Notes: generated by a model not told the origin, from the sequence alone. Positions 25,854 through 34,214 are shown, counted from the stretch's first letter. The stretch is DNA of 64,000 nt from CAWBUW01 sp963792075 (GCA_963792075.1 CAWBUW010000012.1:1116001-1180000); one strand, 5' to 3'. Program-made: numbers and translations.

Positions 25854-26583
25854 TTTGACTCCGTCTTTTTTGGTAAAAGATCTCAATCAACGTATAAGCC
25901 ACACCGGACCAGGCAATCCCTAGCGCATAACCAGCGAGGATGTCGGTCAAATAGTGGCCTGCTGTGAAGATCCGGCTAAAGCCAACAAAACCGATAATGA
26001 GGAGCGCTGCGGCAACTACGACTGCTTTCCATAAAGCAGATGGCATTTTGGGGACCAACAAGTAAGCCAGCAGCCCATAGAAAGCGACTACAGTAACAGC
26101 GTGCCCGCTTGGAAAACCCGGGATGTTGACGATGATCCAGATTTGGGTTGGCGGCCGTTGGCGGGCTATAAAATTTGAGAGAAGATAAAAGAGCAATCCT
26201 GCTCCTGACCAGCCAATCGCCAGCATAGCCAATTCTTGCCAGTAACGTTTGTAAGTGAAGTAGAGACCAAGAAGTATCACGAGAACTATGACCACTTCTT
26301 TTCCAATATAAAAACCTGCAACCATGAGGATTTTGACGAATGCCGGGCTTTGTAAGCCTATGGCCGGCAAAGTGGTGGCGAGCATTCGATCCCATTCGAG
26401 CAGAGGCCCTTGAGCAAGCAGGTTATACGTCAGACCGCCAAAAATCAGGCTGCCGAAAATGAACATGATTAATCCAATCATGGGCCACTTCGCTAACAGG
26501 CCTGGCGCGCGCAAATCAATAATAGCGTTTTTGCGCGGTGGATGGCCTTGAACACGGGTTGCCATCATCTTATTCACAATCAT
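25837..26583 (-). CDS. PAP2-type membrane lipid phosphatase (B)
   Basis: 248 residues, about six TM helices. Motifs: ARQRPP (variant of KxxxxxxRP), IPGFPSGHAVTV and SRIFTAGHYLTDILAGY. Overlaps the lipid kinase gene by 17 bp, so the two are translationally coupled. Only weakly similar to the other PAP2 protein of this cluster, so they probably have different substrates rather than being recent copies. Confidence 0.92.
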   Translation of the reverse strand: MIVNKMMATRVQGHPPRKNAIIDLRAPGLLAKWPMIGLIMFIFGSLIFGGLTYNLLAQGPLLEWDRMLATTLPAIGLQSPAFVKILMVAGFYIGKEVVIVLVILLGLYFTYKRYWQELAMLAIGWSGAGLLFYLLSNFIARQRPPTQIWIIVNIPGFPSGHAVTVVAFYGLLAYLLVPKMPSALWKAVVVAAALLIIGFVGFSRIFTAGHYLTDILAGYALGIAWSGVAYTLIEIFYQKRRSQNVKKE

Positions 26584-26600
26584 ATAAAATTCCCTGCGAG

Positions 26601-27452
26601 CTATCTTTTGAGACGGAACCAGAGCGCGCTCAACATGGAATAAAACCCAAAGGCGATCAGCCCTACTGCGACGATGCCCAGAAGCCAGATGCCATAGGGC
26701 TGACGCAATAAGGTTGCAAGGGCTGCATCCATGCCCACCGGCTGGCTGGGATTTGCATGGTAAGCCTCCAGGCTAATTAAACCGCCCACCACCGCTAAGA
26801 CGATCCCACGCGCCGAGGTGCCAAACCGTCCCACGTTTGTAGCCAGCTTTAGCTCCTTTGGAGACAAGGCATAGGTTCGAAATTGTCGATCAAAACCGGC
26901 AGTGAATCCCAGGTATATCTGGTACAAGCCGCCTGCCAGTACAGCCAGACCTAGAATGCCTATCGCCCATCGGCCCCATGGCATTGCCATGATTGATGTA
27001 ATGGAATTCTGGGTTTGGGATCCGTTGGTGGATTTCGAGATGCCCGAAATATAGCCATATGTGGGCGGTACCATGATCGCGTAACCAAAGGCACTGACCA
27101 GAAAACCAAAGCGAGCGAGCAGGCCTTTCGTGTCGTGACCTTTATGGAGTGGGTCAAACACGGCCCGTACCACACCCCACAATGCATAACAGACCAGGCC
27201 CAACAGAACGATCCAAAGTAAAAACAAACCGCCCGGTTGTTTGCCAATTGTGGCAATCGCGCCCTGCGGGCTGGCCAGCACACCGCCTTTTCCGAGCACA
27301 ACTTTTAATGCTAACAGACCCATCGTAATGTAAATAATTCCCCGCACTCCATAGCCCACGCGCACCAGGGTCTCCATAAAATGACTAGACGCCGCCTTTT
27401 CGGCTGTATTTTTAACACCTGTTTCGATTTTCTTGCTTTTTGAGGCAATCAT
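26601..27452 (-). CDS. DUF1206 membrane protein
   Basis: 283 residues. Six hydrophobic helices form three repeats, each opening with an R-G-I-position motif: VRVGYGVRGIIYITMGLLAL, LLARFGFLVSAFGYAIM and VGRFGTSARGIVLAVVGGL. This is the three-fold DUF1206 layout. Function unknown; members are frequent in stress and membrane gene sets. It is preceded by shared promoter copy 3 and followed after 17 bp by the PAP2/DAG kinase genes, so that promoter may drive the whole row. Confidence 0.9.
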   Translation of the reverse strand: MIASKSKKIETGVKNTAEKAASSHFMETLVRVGYGVRGIIYITMGLLALKVVLGKGGVLASPQGAIATIGKQPGGLFLLWIVLLGLVCYALWGVVRAVFDPLHKGHDTKGLLARFGFLVSAFGYAIMVPPTYGYISGISKSTNGSQTQNSITSIMAMPWGRWAIGILGLAVLAGGLYQIYLGFTAGFDRQFRTYALSPKELKLATNVGRFGTSARGIVLAVVGGLISLEAYHANPSQPVGMDAALATLLRQPYGIWLLGIVAVGLIAFGFYSMLSALWFRLKR

Positions 27453-27501
27453 AAAACGCGCTCCTCTTTGCCGATCAAATGAACTTCACCTTTTGACTTT
27501 C

Positions 27502-27533
27502 AGTATAATGACTTAGAGTCTCAAAAGCGTCAC
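27502..27533 (-). promoter_or_regulatory. Shared promoter element, copy 3 (upstream of DUF1206)
   Basis: Minus strand: GTGACGC, TTTT, GAGACTC, 8 bp, TATACT. The two heptamers and the TTTT linker are identical to copy 1, while the 8-bp spacer and flanks differ, so selection on the motif is likely. The -10 lies 50 bp upstream of the ATG at 27452. Confidence 0.77.
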
Positions 27534-27622
27534 ATTAAATTCGGCACATACCCATTGATCATTCCAGGTACGGTTTCGTCTGTTTCTTCAGCGTTTTATG
27601 GTTACCGATGGCCCACCAAATA
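27534..27622. other. Short intergenic stretch, no feature seen
   Basis: Between promoter copy 3 and the end of the cbpM-like gene. No hairpin, ORF or repeat was recognised here. Confidence 0.5.
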
Positions 27623-27901
27623 TCATTCCTGAAATTCTAGTTCGATCCAGGTGGCCTCGTAATAAACTTCCCGGTAACGAGCCAGGCGCACATGCTGGTT
27701 GGCAACCTGGGCAGTCAGCTCAGCTTCTAACCGGCGAATATGAGACTGTAACTCAAGAACCTGGCTGCGCAGGTGCAGGATCGTTTCAGCAGCGGCCTCG
27801 TCGACCCCCAGGTCGTCTTGTAATCTGCGTTGGCTGCGCGACTCATAGCCTTCGGATGGATCATACCAATACCTTTTTGGGGGAGTGTTTTCGGGGATCA
27901 T
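27623..27901 (-). CDS. cbpM: CbpM-like chaperone modulator
   Basis: 92 residues. An N-terminal YDPSEGYESRSQRRLQDDLG followed by VDEAAAETILHLRSQVLELQ, then a long helix (HIRRLEAELTAQVANQHVRL), matches the CbpM layout: a MerR-like helical unit plus a C-terminal helix. CbpM binds the J-domain of CbpA and blocks its DnaK stimulation. It lies directly downstream of the cbpA homologue, the conserved gene order, which strengthens the call. Confidence 0.78.
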   Translation of the reverse strand: MIPENTPPKRYWYDPSEGYESRSQRRLQDDLGVDEAAAETILHLRSQVLELQSHIRRLEAELTAQVANQHVRLARYREVYYEATWIELEFQE

Positions 27902-27925
27902 GACCTTACCTCATCAGGGACGCGG

Positions 27926-28882
27926 TTAAGAACGATTTATCCGGGAGGCGGCCAACTCGCGAATGCTGTTGACTTCCAGGTCCGTCAGCGGGTCGGGCAG
28001 CACCAGCCTGACCAGGGCGAACAGGTCGCCGCGTGTTTTGGAATCGCTCAGGTGGGGCATGCCCTTGCCGCGCAGACGGAAACTCCGCCCCGTGTTGGTC
28101 CGGGGGGGAATCTTCAATATCACCGGCCGCTCCAGGGTGGGGATGCGAATTTCACCACCGGCAATGGCGGTGAAGATATCGACCGGCACTTCCAGGTGCA
28201 AGTTATCACCTTCGCGCTCGAAGGTTTCATCGGGTAAGATGTGCACGATCAAATACAGATCTCCAGCCGGGCCACTGTTGCGGCCTGGCTCTCCCTGACC
28301 GGCCAGGCGAACTCGTGAGCCGGTGTGCACACCTGGTGGAATACTGGCTGTGATGCGGTGACCATCTATTTCCAACAGGCGTTCTGCACCGTGGAAAGCC
28401 TCCTCCAGCGTCAGATCGACTTCGTACTCGACATCCCGTCCGCGACGTGGGCTGGACGGAACACCTCGGCCACTGCCTTTGCCGCTTCCGCGCGCTTGCC
28501 CAAAGATATTGGTGAAGAAGTCGGAATATGGCGATGCGCCTCCGAAGAGGTCTTCCAGGTCCTCGGGATTGGCGTATTGGACGTGCACTCCTTGGCCGGG
28601 TTGAGCCGACCAGTTTTGCCAGTCGAAATCCTGTTGGCGACCGCCCGTCTGCTGCCACTGCTGGTATTGAGCCCGCAACTCATCATACTTCTTACGCTGT
28701 TCCGCATCCGATAGAACCTGGTAAGCCTCATTAATCGTCTTGAATTTCTCTTCTGCGTCTTTATCGCCCGGGTTGACATCCGGGTGAACCTTGCGGGCTA
28801 ACTTGCGAAAGGCCTGCTGGATAGCCTTCTTTTCGGCGTTCGGCGGTACTCCTAATATTTCATAATAATCCTTAAAGTCCAT
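27926..28882 (-). CDS. cbpA: CbpA-type DnaJ co-chaperone
   Basis: 318 residues. The J-domain (1-70) begins MDFKDYYEILGVPPNAEKKA and has HPD in KVHPDVNPGDKDA. A G/F-like region with SGKGSGRG follows, then the two C-terminal substrate-binding domains (EYEVDLTLEEAFHGAERLLE, IPPGVHTGSRVRLAGQGEPG, IKIPPRTNTGRSFRLRGKGM type signatures). There is no DnaJ zinc finger, so CbpA class. The start codon lies inside a 65-bp segment duplicated from the clpB start. Runs in one transcript with TPM, LemA and cbpM genes. Confidence 0.94.
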   Translation of the reverse strand: MDFKDYYEILGVPPNAEKKAIQQAFRKLARKVHPDVNPGDKDAEEKFKTINEAYQVLSDAEQRKKYDELRAQYQQWQQTGGRQQDFDWQNWSAQPGQGVHVQYANPEDLEDLFGGASPYSDFFTNIFGQARGSGKGSGRGVPSSPRRGRDVEYEVDLTLEEAFHGAERLLEIDGHRITASIPPGVHTGSRVRLAGQGEPGRNSGPAGDLYLIVHILPDETFEREGDNLHLEVPVDIFTAIAGGEIRIPTLERPVILKIPPRTNTGRSFRLRGKGMPHLSDSKTRGDLFALVRLVLPDPLTDLEVNSIRELAASRINRS

Positions 28883-28923
28883 TGGGCGCCGTCTTTTCGT
28901 CTTCTTGTTCGTCGTCTAACTCT
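28859..28923 (-). pseudogene. Remnant of the 94-aa protein's C-terminus, duplicated at the cbpA start
   Basis: Minus-strand codons just after the LemA stop read VEYPELDDEQEDEKTAPNGL then stop, matching the end of the protein at 15350 (ELADEEEDEKTASNGH). About 60 of 65 bases match 15337-15401. The remnant's last codons overlap the cbpA start. The rest of the gene is absent here. Confidence 0.8.
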
Positions 28924-28934
28924 GGGTATTCCAC

Positions 28935-29624
28935 CTACGGCTTTGGCGTCGCCAGCGGATTCTGGACGGGCTGGCCGGCATTGCTACCCTGATAGTAGGG
29001 GAAGGTCACCGGCAGGTCAAATCCGAAATACGCGGAAACGCGCGCCACAATCTCGCCCTTGATCTGCGCCCGGCGGGTGTTATAGGCTTTGACGGCATCA
29101 TTCCAATCGGTACCACCCAGTTGAATGGTGTTCATTGCCTCATCAACGGTATCACCAAGCGCCAGGGTGACTGCGGCGTCCGGCACGGGAGGAGGTGCCT
29201 GAGTGATGGCGTTGACATAGAGCGTAAAGCCCTGGCCCAGGCCATCGGGTAGTGCCCCCTTGCCTTGCAGATCTTTCAAGTTCAGCTTGGTTGGGTCCAA
29301 CGGTTGGCCATTTTCGTCGCGGTAATTATTCAGCAGGTTGGTCAGCGCATCGGCTTGCGAACGGAAGTTCCCGGTCCATACCTCACCGCTGTTGTTGACC
29401 GCGTCATAATAATCTTTGGTGATCTGCGATTTAGCCTGAATTTTGGCATATTGTGTATCCGTCACCAGTTGAAAATTGGCCGCCGCGGACTGCACGCCTT
29501 GCACCAATGCAACCAACTCGTTGTATTCTGTAGTGCCCGAACTCACGACGCTGCAGCCGCTCAGCCCGATGAGCATGGCTCCCACCACAAAAACAAAAAA
29601 GATCTGTTTTAGATAACGTTTCAT
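28935..29624 (-). CDS. LemA-like lipoprotein
   Basis: 229 residues. Signal peptide with lipobox GLSGC (about residue 24). Helical body with EYNELVALVQGVQSAAANFQ, and late WNDAVKAYNTRRAQIKGEI plus FGFDLPVTFPYYQGS, the LemA hallmark of a YN repeat and an aromatic C-terminal loop. Its function is unknown. It is paired with a TPM-domain gene 19 bp upstream, a very common LemA-TPM operon. Confidence 0.85.
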   Translation of the reverse strand: MKRYLKQIFFVFVVGAMLIGLSGCSVVSSGTTEYNELVALVQGVQSAAANFQLVTDTQYAKIQAKSQITKDYYDAVNNSGEVWTGNFRSQADALTNLLNNYRDENGQPLDPTKLNLKDLQGKGALPDGLGQGFTLYVNAITQAPPPVPDAAVTLALGDTVDEAMNTIQLGGTDWNDAVKAYNTRRAQIKGEIVARVSAYFGFDLPVTFPYYQGSNAGQPVQNPLATPKP

Positions 29625-29643
29625 GTCTTAATCTCCTTATTTT

Positions 29644-30537
29644 TTAATTGCCGCGTCCAGAGCGACCGCTGCCGCTGCCGCCGCGCGTTGGCGAACTGCT
29701 CCTGCCTCCGCCGGAAGGAAACCCCGTCCCCCAGGAACCCGAACGGGATGGATCGAAGGTGATCCCCATCCGTCCTAACTGGCTGAGCACCCACATCAGA
29801 AACAGTATAAAGAAGATGCTCATGCACAGCAGACCGCAGATGGCCAAAATACCCAGCGGTCCTGAAGGCAGCGATGGCTGGTTGCGGAGCGGCATCGTCT
29901 CCGGGACCGGTGTGGGGGAAATCAGAGGCGCGTATTTGTTGCGCGCAACCGTATCGAACCCCTGCACCAGGGTCAGCAGCACCTGATCCATGCTTTGAGC
30001 AGATTGGTAAGCCGCCTCGGTGGCACGGTTGAGGGCCGTCAGTTCGGATGCAGTGAGCGCCGGCAGGCCCAGCCCCACGCCGTAGTGCACGTCAATGCGG
30101 GTGGGTTCAACAACGATCAAAAAGACAAAACCGTTATCTTTGCGCTCGCCTGCCGGCAGGCCGAGTTTCATGTAACGCAAGAAATGTACGGCGCAGTTGA
30201 CCCGGTTGCCGACCTGAGCCTGCGGCTTGATCAGGATCATCGTCTGCGCGATGGAATCTTCATTTAGCCGGTCGAGGACCGCATCCACCTCAGTCACCGC
30301 CGTCTCCGAGGCATAGTCCTGCCAGCCCACCGTCCAATGTGCCTGCTGCAGATCGTAGGTGAAGCCGTAATCCGGAGCGGAGCCATCACCGCACAGGGGC
30401 ACAGCGAATATTGCGCCAGCACTCACCGGGGTGAAATAGACCGAAAGGCTGAGCGCCAACCCGATAATCGCTGTGACACCCAAAACAATCAGCGGGATGC
30501 TCTGCCAGGCTGTATTACGATTCGCGGCTACCTTCAT
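29644..30537 (-). CDS. TPM-domain (YgcG-like) membrane protein
   Basis: 297 residues. TM helix at about 13-33. The extracytoplasmic TPM domain at about 60-205 has DRLNEDSIAQTMILIKPQAQ, FLRYMKLGLPAGERKDNGFV and VHYGVGLGLPALTASELTAL. A second TM helix at about 228-250 precedes a Gly/Ser/Arg-rich tail (GRSSSPTRGGSGSGRSGRGN), typical of YgcG proteins. Role unknown, possibly in photosystem-like or membrane complex maintenance. First gene of the TPM-LemA-cbpA-cbpM array. Confidence 0.86.
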   Translation of the reverse strand: MKVAANRNTAWQSIPLIVLGVTAIIGLALSLSVYFTPVSAGAIFAVPLCGDGSAPDYGFTYDLQQAHWTVGWQDYASETAVTEVDAVLDRLNEDSIAQTMILIKPQAQVGNRVNCAVHFLRYMKLGLPAGERKDNGFVFLIVVEPTRIDVHYGVGLGLPALTASELTALNRATEAAYQSAQSMDQVLLTLVQGFDTVARNKYAPLISPTPVPETMPLRNQPSLPSGPLGILAICGLLCMSIFFILFLMWVLSQLGRMGITFDPSRSGSWGTGFPSGGGRSSSPTRGGSGSGRSGRGN

Positions 30538-30570
30538 TTCGAAAATCGCTTATTCTTGTTTCGCGTTGGA

Positions 30571-30622
30571 TTGAACGATCTATCAACTGCCACTTGGTTG
30601 GGCGACCAAGTGGCAGTTGACC
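30571..30622. repeat. Upstream element with 16-bp hairpin, copy 1
   Basis: TTGAACGATCTAT leads into 16-bp perfect arms (30583-30598 with 30605-30620, loop TGGGCG). It lies about 45 bp upstream of the TPM gene on the minus strand. A diverged copy with the same leader is upstream of the Lmo0937-like gene (34215-34283). Confidence 0.7.
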
Positions 30623-30716
30623 CAACAATGTGGTGATGCAATCCGATGGCGCATTAGACGCCAGGATTTAAGCATCAAGATCAAGTGATCGTGGCTTTAC
30701 GAACCGATCACGATTC

Positions 30717-30947
30717 TTATGGGCTTGTGACCTTCTTATCCACTGCCTCTTTCACTCCCTTGACCCGCCGGTTGAATTCCTCTTCGGCGTGCTCACGGGT
30801 GTAACCGTACTTTTGTTGCAGCAAGCCGACGATTTGTTCGGCATTGCCGCCTGCTTGTTCCAATTCATCGTCGGTGAGTTTGCCCCACCACTCTTTGAAC
30901 TGGCCGCGTATTTCCTTCCACTTGCCTCCGGCAATATCCTTGTTCAT
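30717..30947 (-). CDS. CsbD family stress protein
   Basis: 76 residues, soluble and highly charged. It begins MNKDIAGGKWKEIRGQFKEW and continues WGKLTDDELEQAGGNAEQIV, then LLQQKYGYTREHAEEEFNRR: the CsbD/YjbJ pattern in full length. Members are induced by general stress and are abundant small proteins of unknown mechanism. It stands alone between hairpins. Confidence 0.93.
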   Translation of the reverse strand: MNKDIAGGKWKEIRGQFKEWWGKLTDDELEQAGGNAEQIVGLLQQKYGYTREHAEEEFNRRVKGVKEAVDKKVTSP

Positions 30948-31048
30948 TTTTTATTTTCCTATTCTTTTGGATAAGCTGCCCTGTCTGTTTACGCCCGGCG
31001 CTCTGAGCAGCATAGAGCGGGCCAGGTTCCTATTCTGGCGGCGGCCTG

Positions 31049-31810
31049 TCACCGGTTGATGAGTGGCAGGTAAATGAAATGGGACAGCGGGGTATTGGCA
31101 ATGGGGGAAGGACTGCCGTTGGTATCCAGAGTCACTGCACCATTTAGCGCCAAGGCTCTACCGGTCAGGCTTGCGCCGGTATTCAGGGTGATGCTGGCAT
31201 ATGCGAGAATATTTCCTATCAGCCGAGTGCCGGTGCCAAAAGTCGCGGAGCTGCCAACCTGCCAGAATAAGTTGAGGGCGTTACCGCCATTGATCACGGC
31301 CACAGACGAGGCGGATGCGGTTGTAAGCGTGCTCCCTGTTTGGAAAACCCAGACCGCAAGGGGGTTGTCCTGGGCATCCAGAACGAGGTCTCCCGTCAAT
31401 TGGGCCGACGTATCGAAACAATAGACGCCCGGCGCGAGCGTCATTCCGCCCAGATCCTGGCCAGTCAAATCAACATTGCACGTCTGGCCTGCTAAATCAT
31501 TATACGCAGTGTTGGCATCGATCTGCGCCTGAGCCGGAACCGGACCACCCATATAAATCGATCCGTTAATGACCTTGCCTGGAGGAAAGCCAACGACTGA
31601 GGTGCCTGGACTGGTGCCTACATTCCCAACGAAGACGCCCGAGCCGGTATTGGTCAACGTCGAACTGGCCAGGGCCACGAAGCTCGCCGCGGAACCCAAA
31701 TTGGGGGCAACCGCATCAGGGCTTGCCAGGACATCAGGCGAGGGGCCGCCCGTCATGGCAAAAAGCGTGGTCAAAATGAACAAAATCGCCAAATTCTTAT
31801 GTTTCTGCAA
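31049..31810 (-). CDS. DUF3494 ice-binding-like secreted protein ending in YLPLINR
   Basis: 253 residues. Signal peptide at 1-28, then the DUF3494 solenoid: LGSAASFVALASSTLTNTGS, GNVGTSPGTSVVGFPPGKV, APGVYCFDTSAQLTGDLVLD, FWQVGSSATFGTGTRLIGNI and LTGRALALNGAVTLDTNGSP. Unlike its relative at 9050 it lacks an LPXTG signal and instead ends FIYLPLINR, a short aromatic-hydrophobic tail frequent at the ends of secreted Chloroflexi proteins. The role (ice binding, adhesion) is not decided by sequence. Confidence 0.88.
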   Translation of the reverse strand: MQKHKNLAILFILTTLFAMTGGPSPDVLASPDAVAPNLGSAASFVALASSTLTNTGSGVFVGNVGTSPGTSVVGFPPGKVINGSIYMGGPVPAQAQIDANTAYNDLAGQTCNVDLTGQDLGGMTLAPGVYCFDTSAQLTGDLVLDAQDNPLAVWVFQTGSTLTTASASSVAVINGGNALNLFWQVGSSATFGTGTRLIGNILAYASITLNTGASLTGRALALNGAVTLDTNGSPSPIANTPLSHFIYLPLINR

Positions 31811-31834
31811 TTTAAATCCTTCTGTTTCCGAGAA

Positions 31835-32134
31835 TTAGTTAGGGCTCTTCGGTGAACCGAGAAGCACGGCGTAGCGCAAGCCGTAGGAGTCGCTGATCAC
31901 TACAGGAAGCCCTTGTAACGCTGTGGAGAGATAGCGCAACACATCGGGAGCAGCGTAGTCTTCCGGGTGCTGCTGAGGACCGACCTCCAAGACAACGAAG
32001 AGCCAGGCATTGCCTTGCTCGGTTTCGGTCAGAACAAAGCGACTGATGAACGGTTTTAACCCGAGTTGGGCCAGGATGCCTGGAATTGCCTGGGCCACAT
32101 TACGGGCTGCCGGAAGGTAACGGTTAGCACTCAT
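31835..32134 (-). CDS. Unknown 99-aa protein
   Basis: No family recognised. Alternating strands and helices: IPGILAQLGLKPFISRFVLT, then AWLFVVLEVGPQQHPEDYA, then LPVVISDSYGLRYAVLLG. The shape suggests a small soluble alpha/beta protein. Its ATG overlaps the stop of the repeat lipoprotein gene by 4 bp, so it is translationally coupled to it and probably acts with it. Confidence 0.7.
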   Translation of the reverse strand: MSANRYLPAARNVAQAIPGILAQLGLKPFISRFVLTETEQGNAWLFVVLEVGPQQHPEDYAAPDVLRYLSTALQGLPVVISDSYGLRYAVLLGSPKSPN

Positions 32135-33285
32135 GGTTGTAGCCTTCCATCGGAGCGCAGTTTCTCCTCGGCTTCGGTAATCCAGTTGGTGACGGATGGC
32201 TCAGACGGGCCAACGATTTCCACTTGCGGTGTTTCATCACTCAGAAGTTGAGGATGAGAAGGAGCGGTATCCACGAACCTCCCATCTACCAGGAGCAAGG
32301 GGTTGTCGTCAGTGCGCGAGATGGTGCGTAGGCGAAGCTCCAGCGCGGGCATAAGCCGCCGGTAGGCCAGCACCCCGCCCACAATGAGCAGGAGAACTAC
32401 CAGGGTTAAAAGGATGACTGCTAAGGGGGTGACGACAAACTCTCCCCACCAGGCGCGTCGTTCAGCCTCATTCCGTGTTCGTGCGATGTCAGCCTGGAGC
32501 GCAGCCCAAGGCGTGGCCGTCAACGAATAAGCTGTCAGGGTAGCATTCGCCTGGGCAGCGCGTGTGGCTTGGATTTCCAGTATCGCCTGGGCTTGCGCGG
32601 TCTGTGTGACGTTGAAGATATAGGCAGAATATGTGGCCGTGGCGGCCTGGCTCTGAGCGGTGGCCGTAGCATTCCACGCTATCTGAGCTTGTTCAGCAAT
32701 GACCTGCTGTGTGGCCGCGTGGCTCTGAGCGGTGGCGGTAGCATTCCCCGCTACCTGAGTTTGTTCAGCTATGACTTGCTGCGTGGCGGCCTGGCTCTGA
32801 GCGGTGACTGCTGCATTCCACGCTATCTGCGTCTGTTCTATGATGAACTGCTGTGTGGCAGCCTGACTTTGAACGGTGGCCGTTGCATTCAACACGATTT
32901 GAGTTTGTTCTGCGATGAACTGCTGCGTGGCAGCGGCCCGGGCCATGTTCTGGCTGACTTCGGTACCCTGGATGGACAGTTGCATCAACTGGAGCTGGTT
33001 ATAATCCAGCGTGGTCTGCGCCGCGGCGCTCGCAGCTTGCTCCATGTTCATGTTGACCTCAGTGGCCCGATGAGACAGCTCCATCATCTGGCTCTGGCCA
33101 GAAGCCAAGGTAGCCTGCGCGGCGGCATACGCCTCTATTGGGTTCGTGTTAGGCAATGGTGATGGAGTGAACGTCGAGTACACAAGCTCCACTCCTGGTG
33201 CAGGTAGCGTGGCATTTTCACACGCCACCAGCGCCAGGATCATCAGGAGGAGTATCATCATTGTCGCGATACGCCGCTTGTTCAT
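32131..33285 (-). CDS. Lipoprotein with 24-residue helical repeats and a C-terminal TM anchor
   Basis: 384 residues. Signal peptide with lipobox ALVAC (about residue 22). A long Ala/Gln/Thr-rich region holds four near-perfect 24-residue units of the form AATQQxIAEQTQIAWNATAT followed by AQSQ (about residues 118-213) and more degenerate ones on both sides. This predicts a long surface coiled coil or stalk. A TM helix at about 290-312 and a cytoplasmic tail of about 70 residues follow. Being tethered by a lipid at one end and a TM segment at the other is unusual. No function known. Confidence 0.75.
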   Translation of the reverse strand: MNKRRIATMMILLLMILALVACENATLPAPGVELVYSTFTPSPLPNTNPIEAYAAAQATLASGQSQMMELSHRATEVNMNMEQAASAAAQTTLDYNQLQLMQLSIQGTEVSQNMARAAATQQFIAEQTQIVLNATATVQSQAATQQFIIEQTQIAWNAAVTAQSQAATQQVIAEQTQVAGNATATAQSHAATQQVIAEQAQIAWNATATAQSQAATATYSAYIFNVTQTAQAQAILEIQATRAAQANATLTAYSLTATPWAALQADIARTRNEAERRAWWGEFVVTPLAVILLTLVVLLLIVGGVLAYRRLMPALELRLRTISRTDDNPLLLVDGRFVDTAPSHPQLLSDETPQVEIVGPSEPSVTNWITEAEEKLRSDGRLQP

Positions 33286-33364
33286 CGGGAACCTTTCAAA
33301 CTTCGTTCTTTCCTTTCAATGTGACATCTAAATCCAGCGGCCATTGGGTTCTATTCCCATAGTG

Positions 33365-33871
33365 CTAAGGCAATGTTTTGAGGAACGCAATCAAATCGGC
33401 CAGGTCATCGTCGCTGATATTCCAAAGCGGCATATCTGACTCCAACTGTGTACCATCGGGGTCTTGACCTTTCACAACCGCCAGGCGAAATTTTTCGGCA
33501 TCGAATTCATCTTGCAAGACTGACCAGCGGATATCCTTGGCGTCCATTACTTGCATCATGCCCATGCTGTGTTTACCGCCTTGTCCGTCCGGCCCGTGGC
33601 ACGAGACGCATGCCAATCGCCCTTGCGTCATCATCCAACCACTCGATGTCGGGCCGCCCGTGTAAGTGATTGCCGTAGTACTGCGTTCACTCGTAGCTGT
33701 AAAGTAAATGCGTTCCCCGTTCGAGTCAAACGCCCCGACTCCCCACGCAGTTCCGTCAGATTCCGGCGTTCCTCTGCCGATGGGGTTGGCTGATGACGCG
33801 CAGCCGGTGAATAACAAAATTGTCGCGACGACGAATGTCGTTATGGCAATCACTGTTCTCGGGGTCATCAT
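33365..33871 (-). CDS. Lipid-anchored mono-heme cytochrome c
   Basis: 168 residues. Signal peptide with lipobox LFTGC. One heme site CVSCH in GRLACVSCHGPDGQGGKHSM near residue 87 and a candidate axial Met in ESDMPLWNISDDDLADLIAF near residue 149. The ending matches class I c-type cytochromes (W..S..DLADLIAFLKTLP). It acts outside the membrane as an electron carrier. No oxidase or reductase gene lies next to it. Confidence 0.88.
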   Translation of the reverse strand: MMTPRTVIAITTFVVATILLFTGCASSANPIGRGTPESDGTAWGVGAFDSNGERIYFTATSERSTTAITYTGGPTSSGWMMTQGRLACVSCHGPDGQGGKHSMGMMQVMDAKDIRWSVLQDEFDAEKFRLAVVKGQDPDGTQLESDMPLWNISDDDLADLIAFLKTLP

Positions 33872-33995
33872 TTCACCTACAACTATCTTTTAACTCCGTT
33901 AGTTCGCGCCGCGAGAGGCGCGCTCTGGTTAATCCTCAGCAGCCACTGCAAGGTGGGCCCATGCACGCCTGACAGCACCGCCAGCGCCCACCCAG

Positions 33996-34029
33996 CGCAG
34001 CCAGCCCGCAACTCCGCGGGCTGGCTGCG
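33996..34029. terminator. 14-bp GC-rich hairpin after the Lmo0937-like gene
   Basis: Arms 33996-34009 and 34016-34029 are perfectly complementary around AACTCC. Located 8 bp beyond the stop at 34038. No T tract. The stretch 33872-33995 shows only a short GC hairpin and no convincing gene. Confidence 0.6.
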
Positions 34030-34037
34030 TGATAGGC

Positions 34038-34202
34038 TTACAACACTCCAAGGATGCGCAAGATGATGAGGATCAAGGCGATAACGATCAGGGTATGGAT
34101 CCAATTGCCGGTGTGCGGAATTCTTGGACTGATGCTCCCACCGAAAGCGCCGAGCAGCCACAGTACGATTAAAACGATGATGATGATCCACAGTAACGAC
34201 AT
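34038..34202 (-). CDS. Lmo0937-like small membrane protein (54 aa)
   Basis: The start MSLLWIIIIVLIVLWLLGAF is chosen because AAGGAG lies 7 bp upstream; 35 further in-frame codons upstream have no site. Two helices (1-20 and 34-52) flank the turn SPRIPHTGNWIHTLIV, which matches the Lmo0937 family (WLLG..., then HxLLVIA...). A stress-associated inner membrane peptide of unknown role. Confidence 0.8.
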   Translation of the reverse strand: MSLLWIIIIVLIVLWLLGAFGGSISPRIPHTGNWIHTLIVIALILIILRILGVL

Positions 34203-34214
34203 GAGATTTCTCCT

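Noticed and set aside
32650..32940. Regular repeats that could be mistaken for a CRISPR array
   Set aside because: The 72-bp periodicity encodes 24-residue protein repeats in frame; there are no unique spacers and no cas genes.
33883..34191. 102-codon minus-strand frame overlapping the Lmo0937-like gene
   Set aside because: Runs through a GC hairpin and overlaps a better-supported small gene; product is Arg/His-rich without structure.
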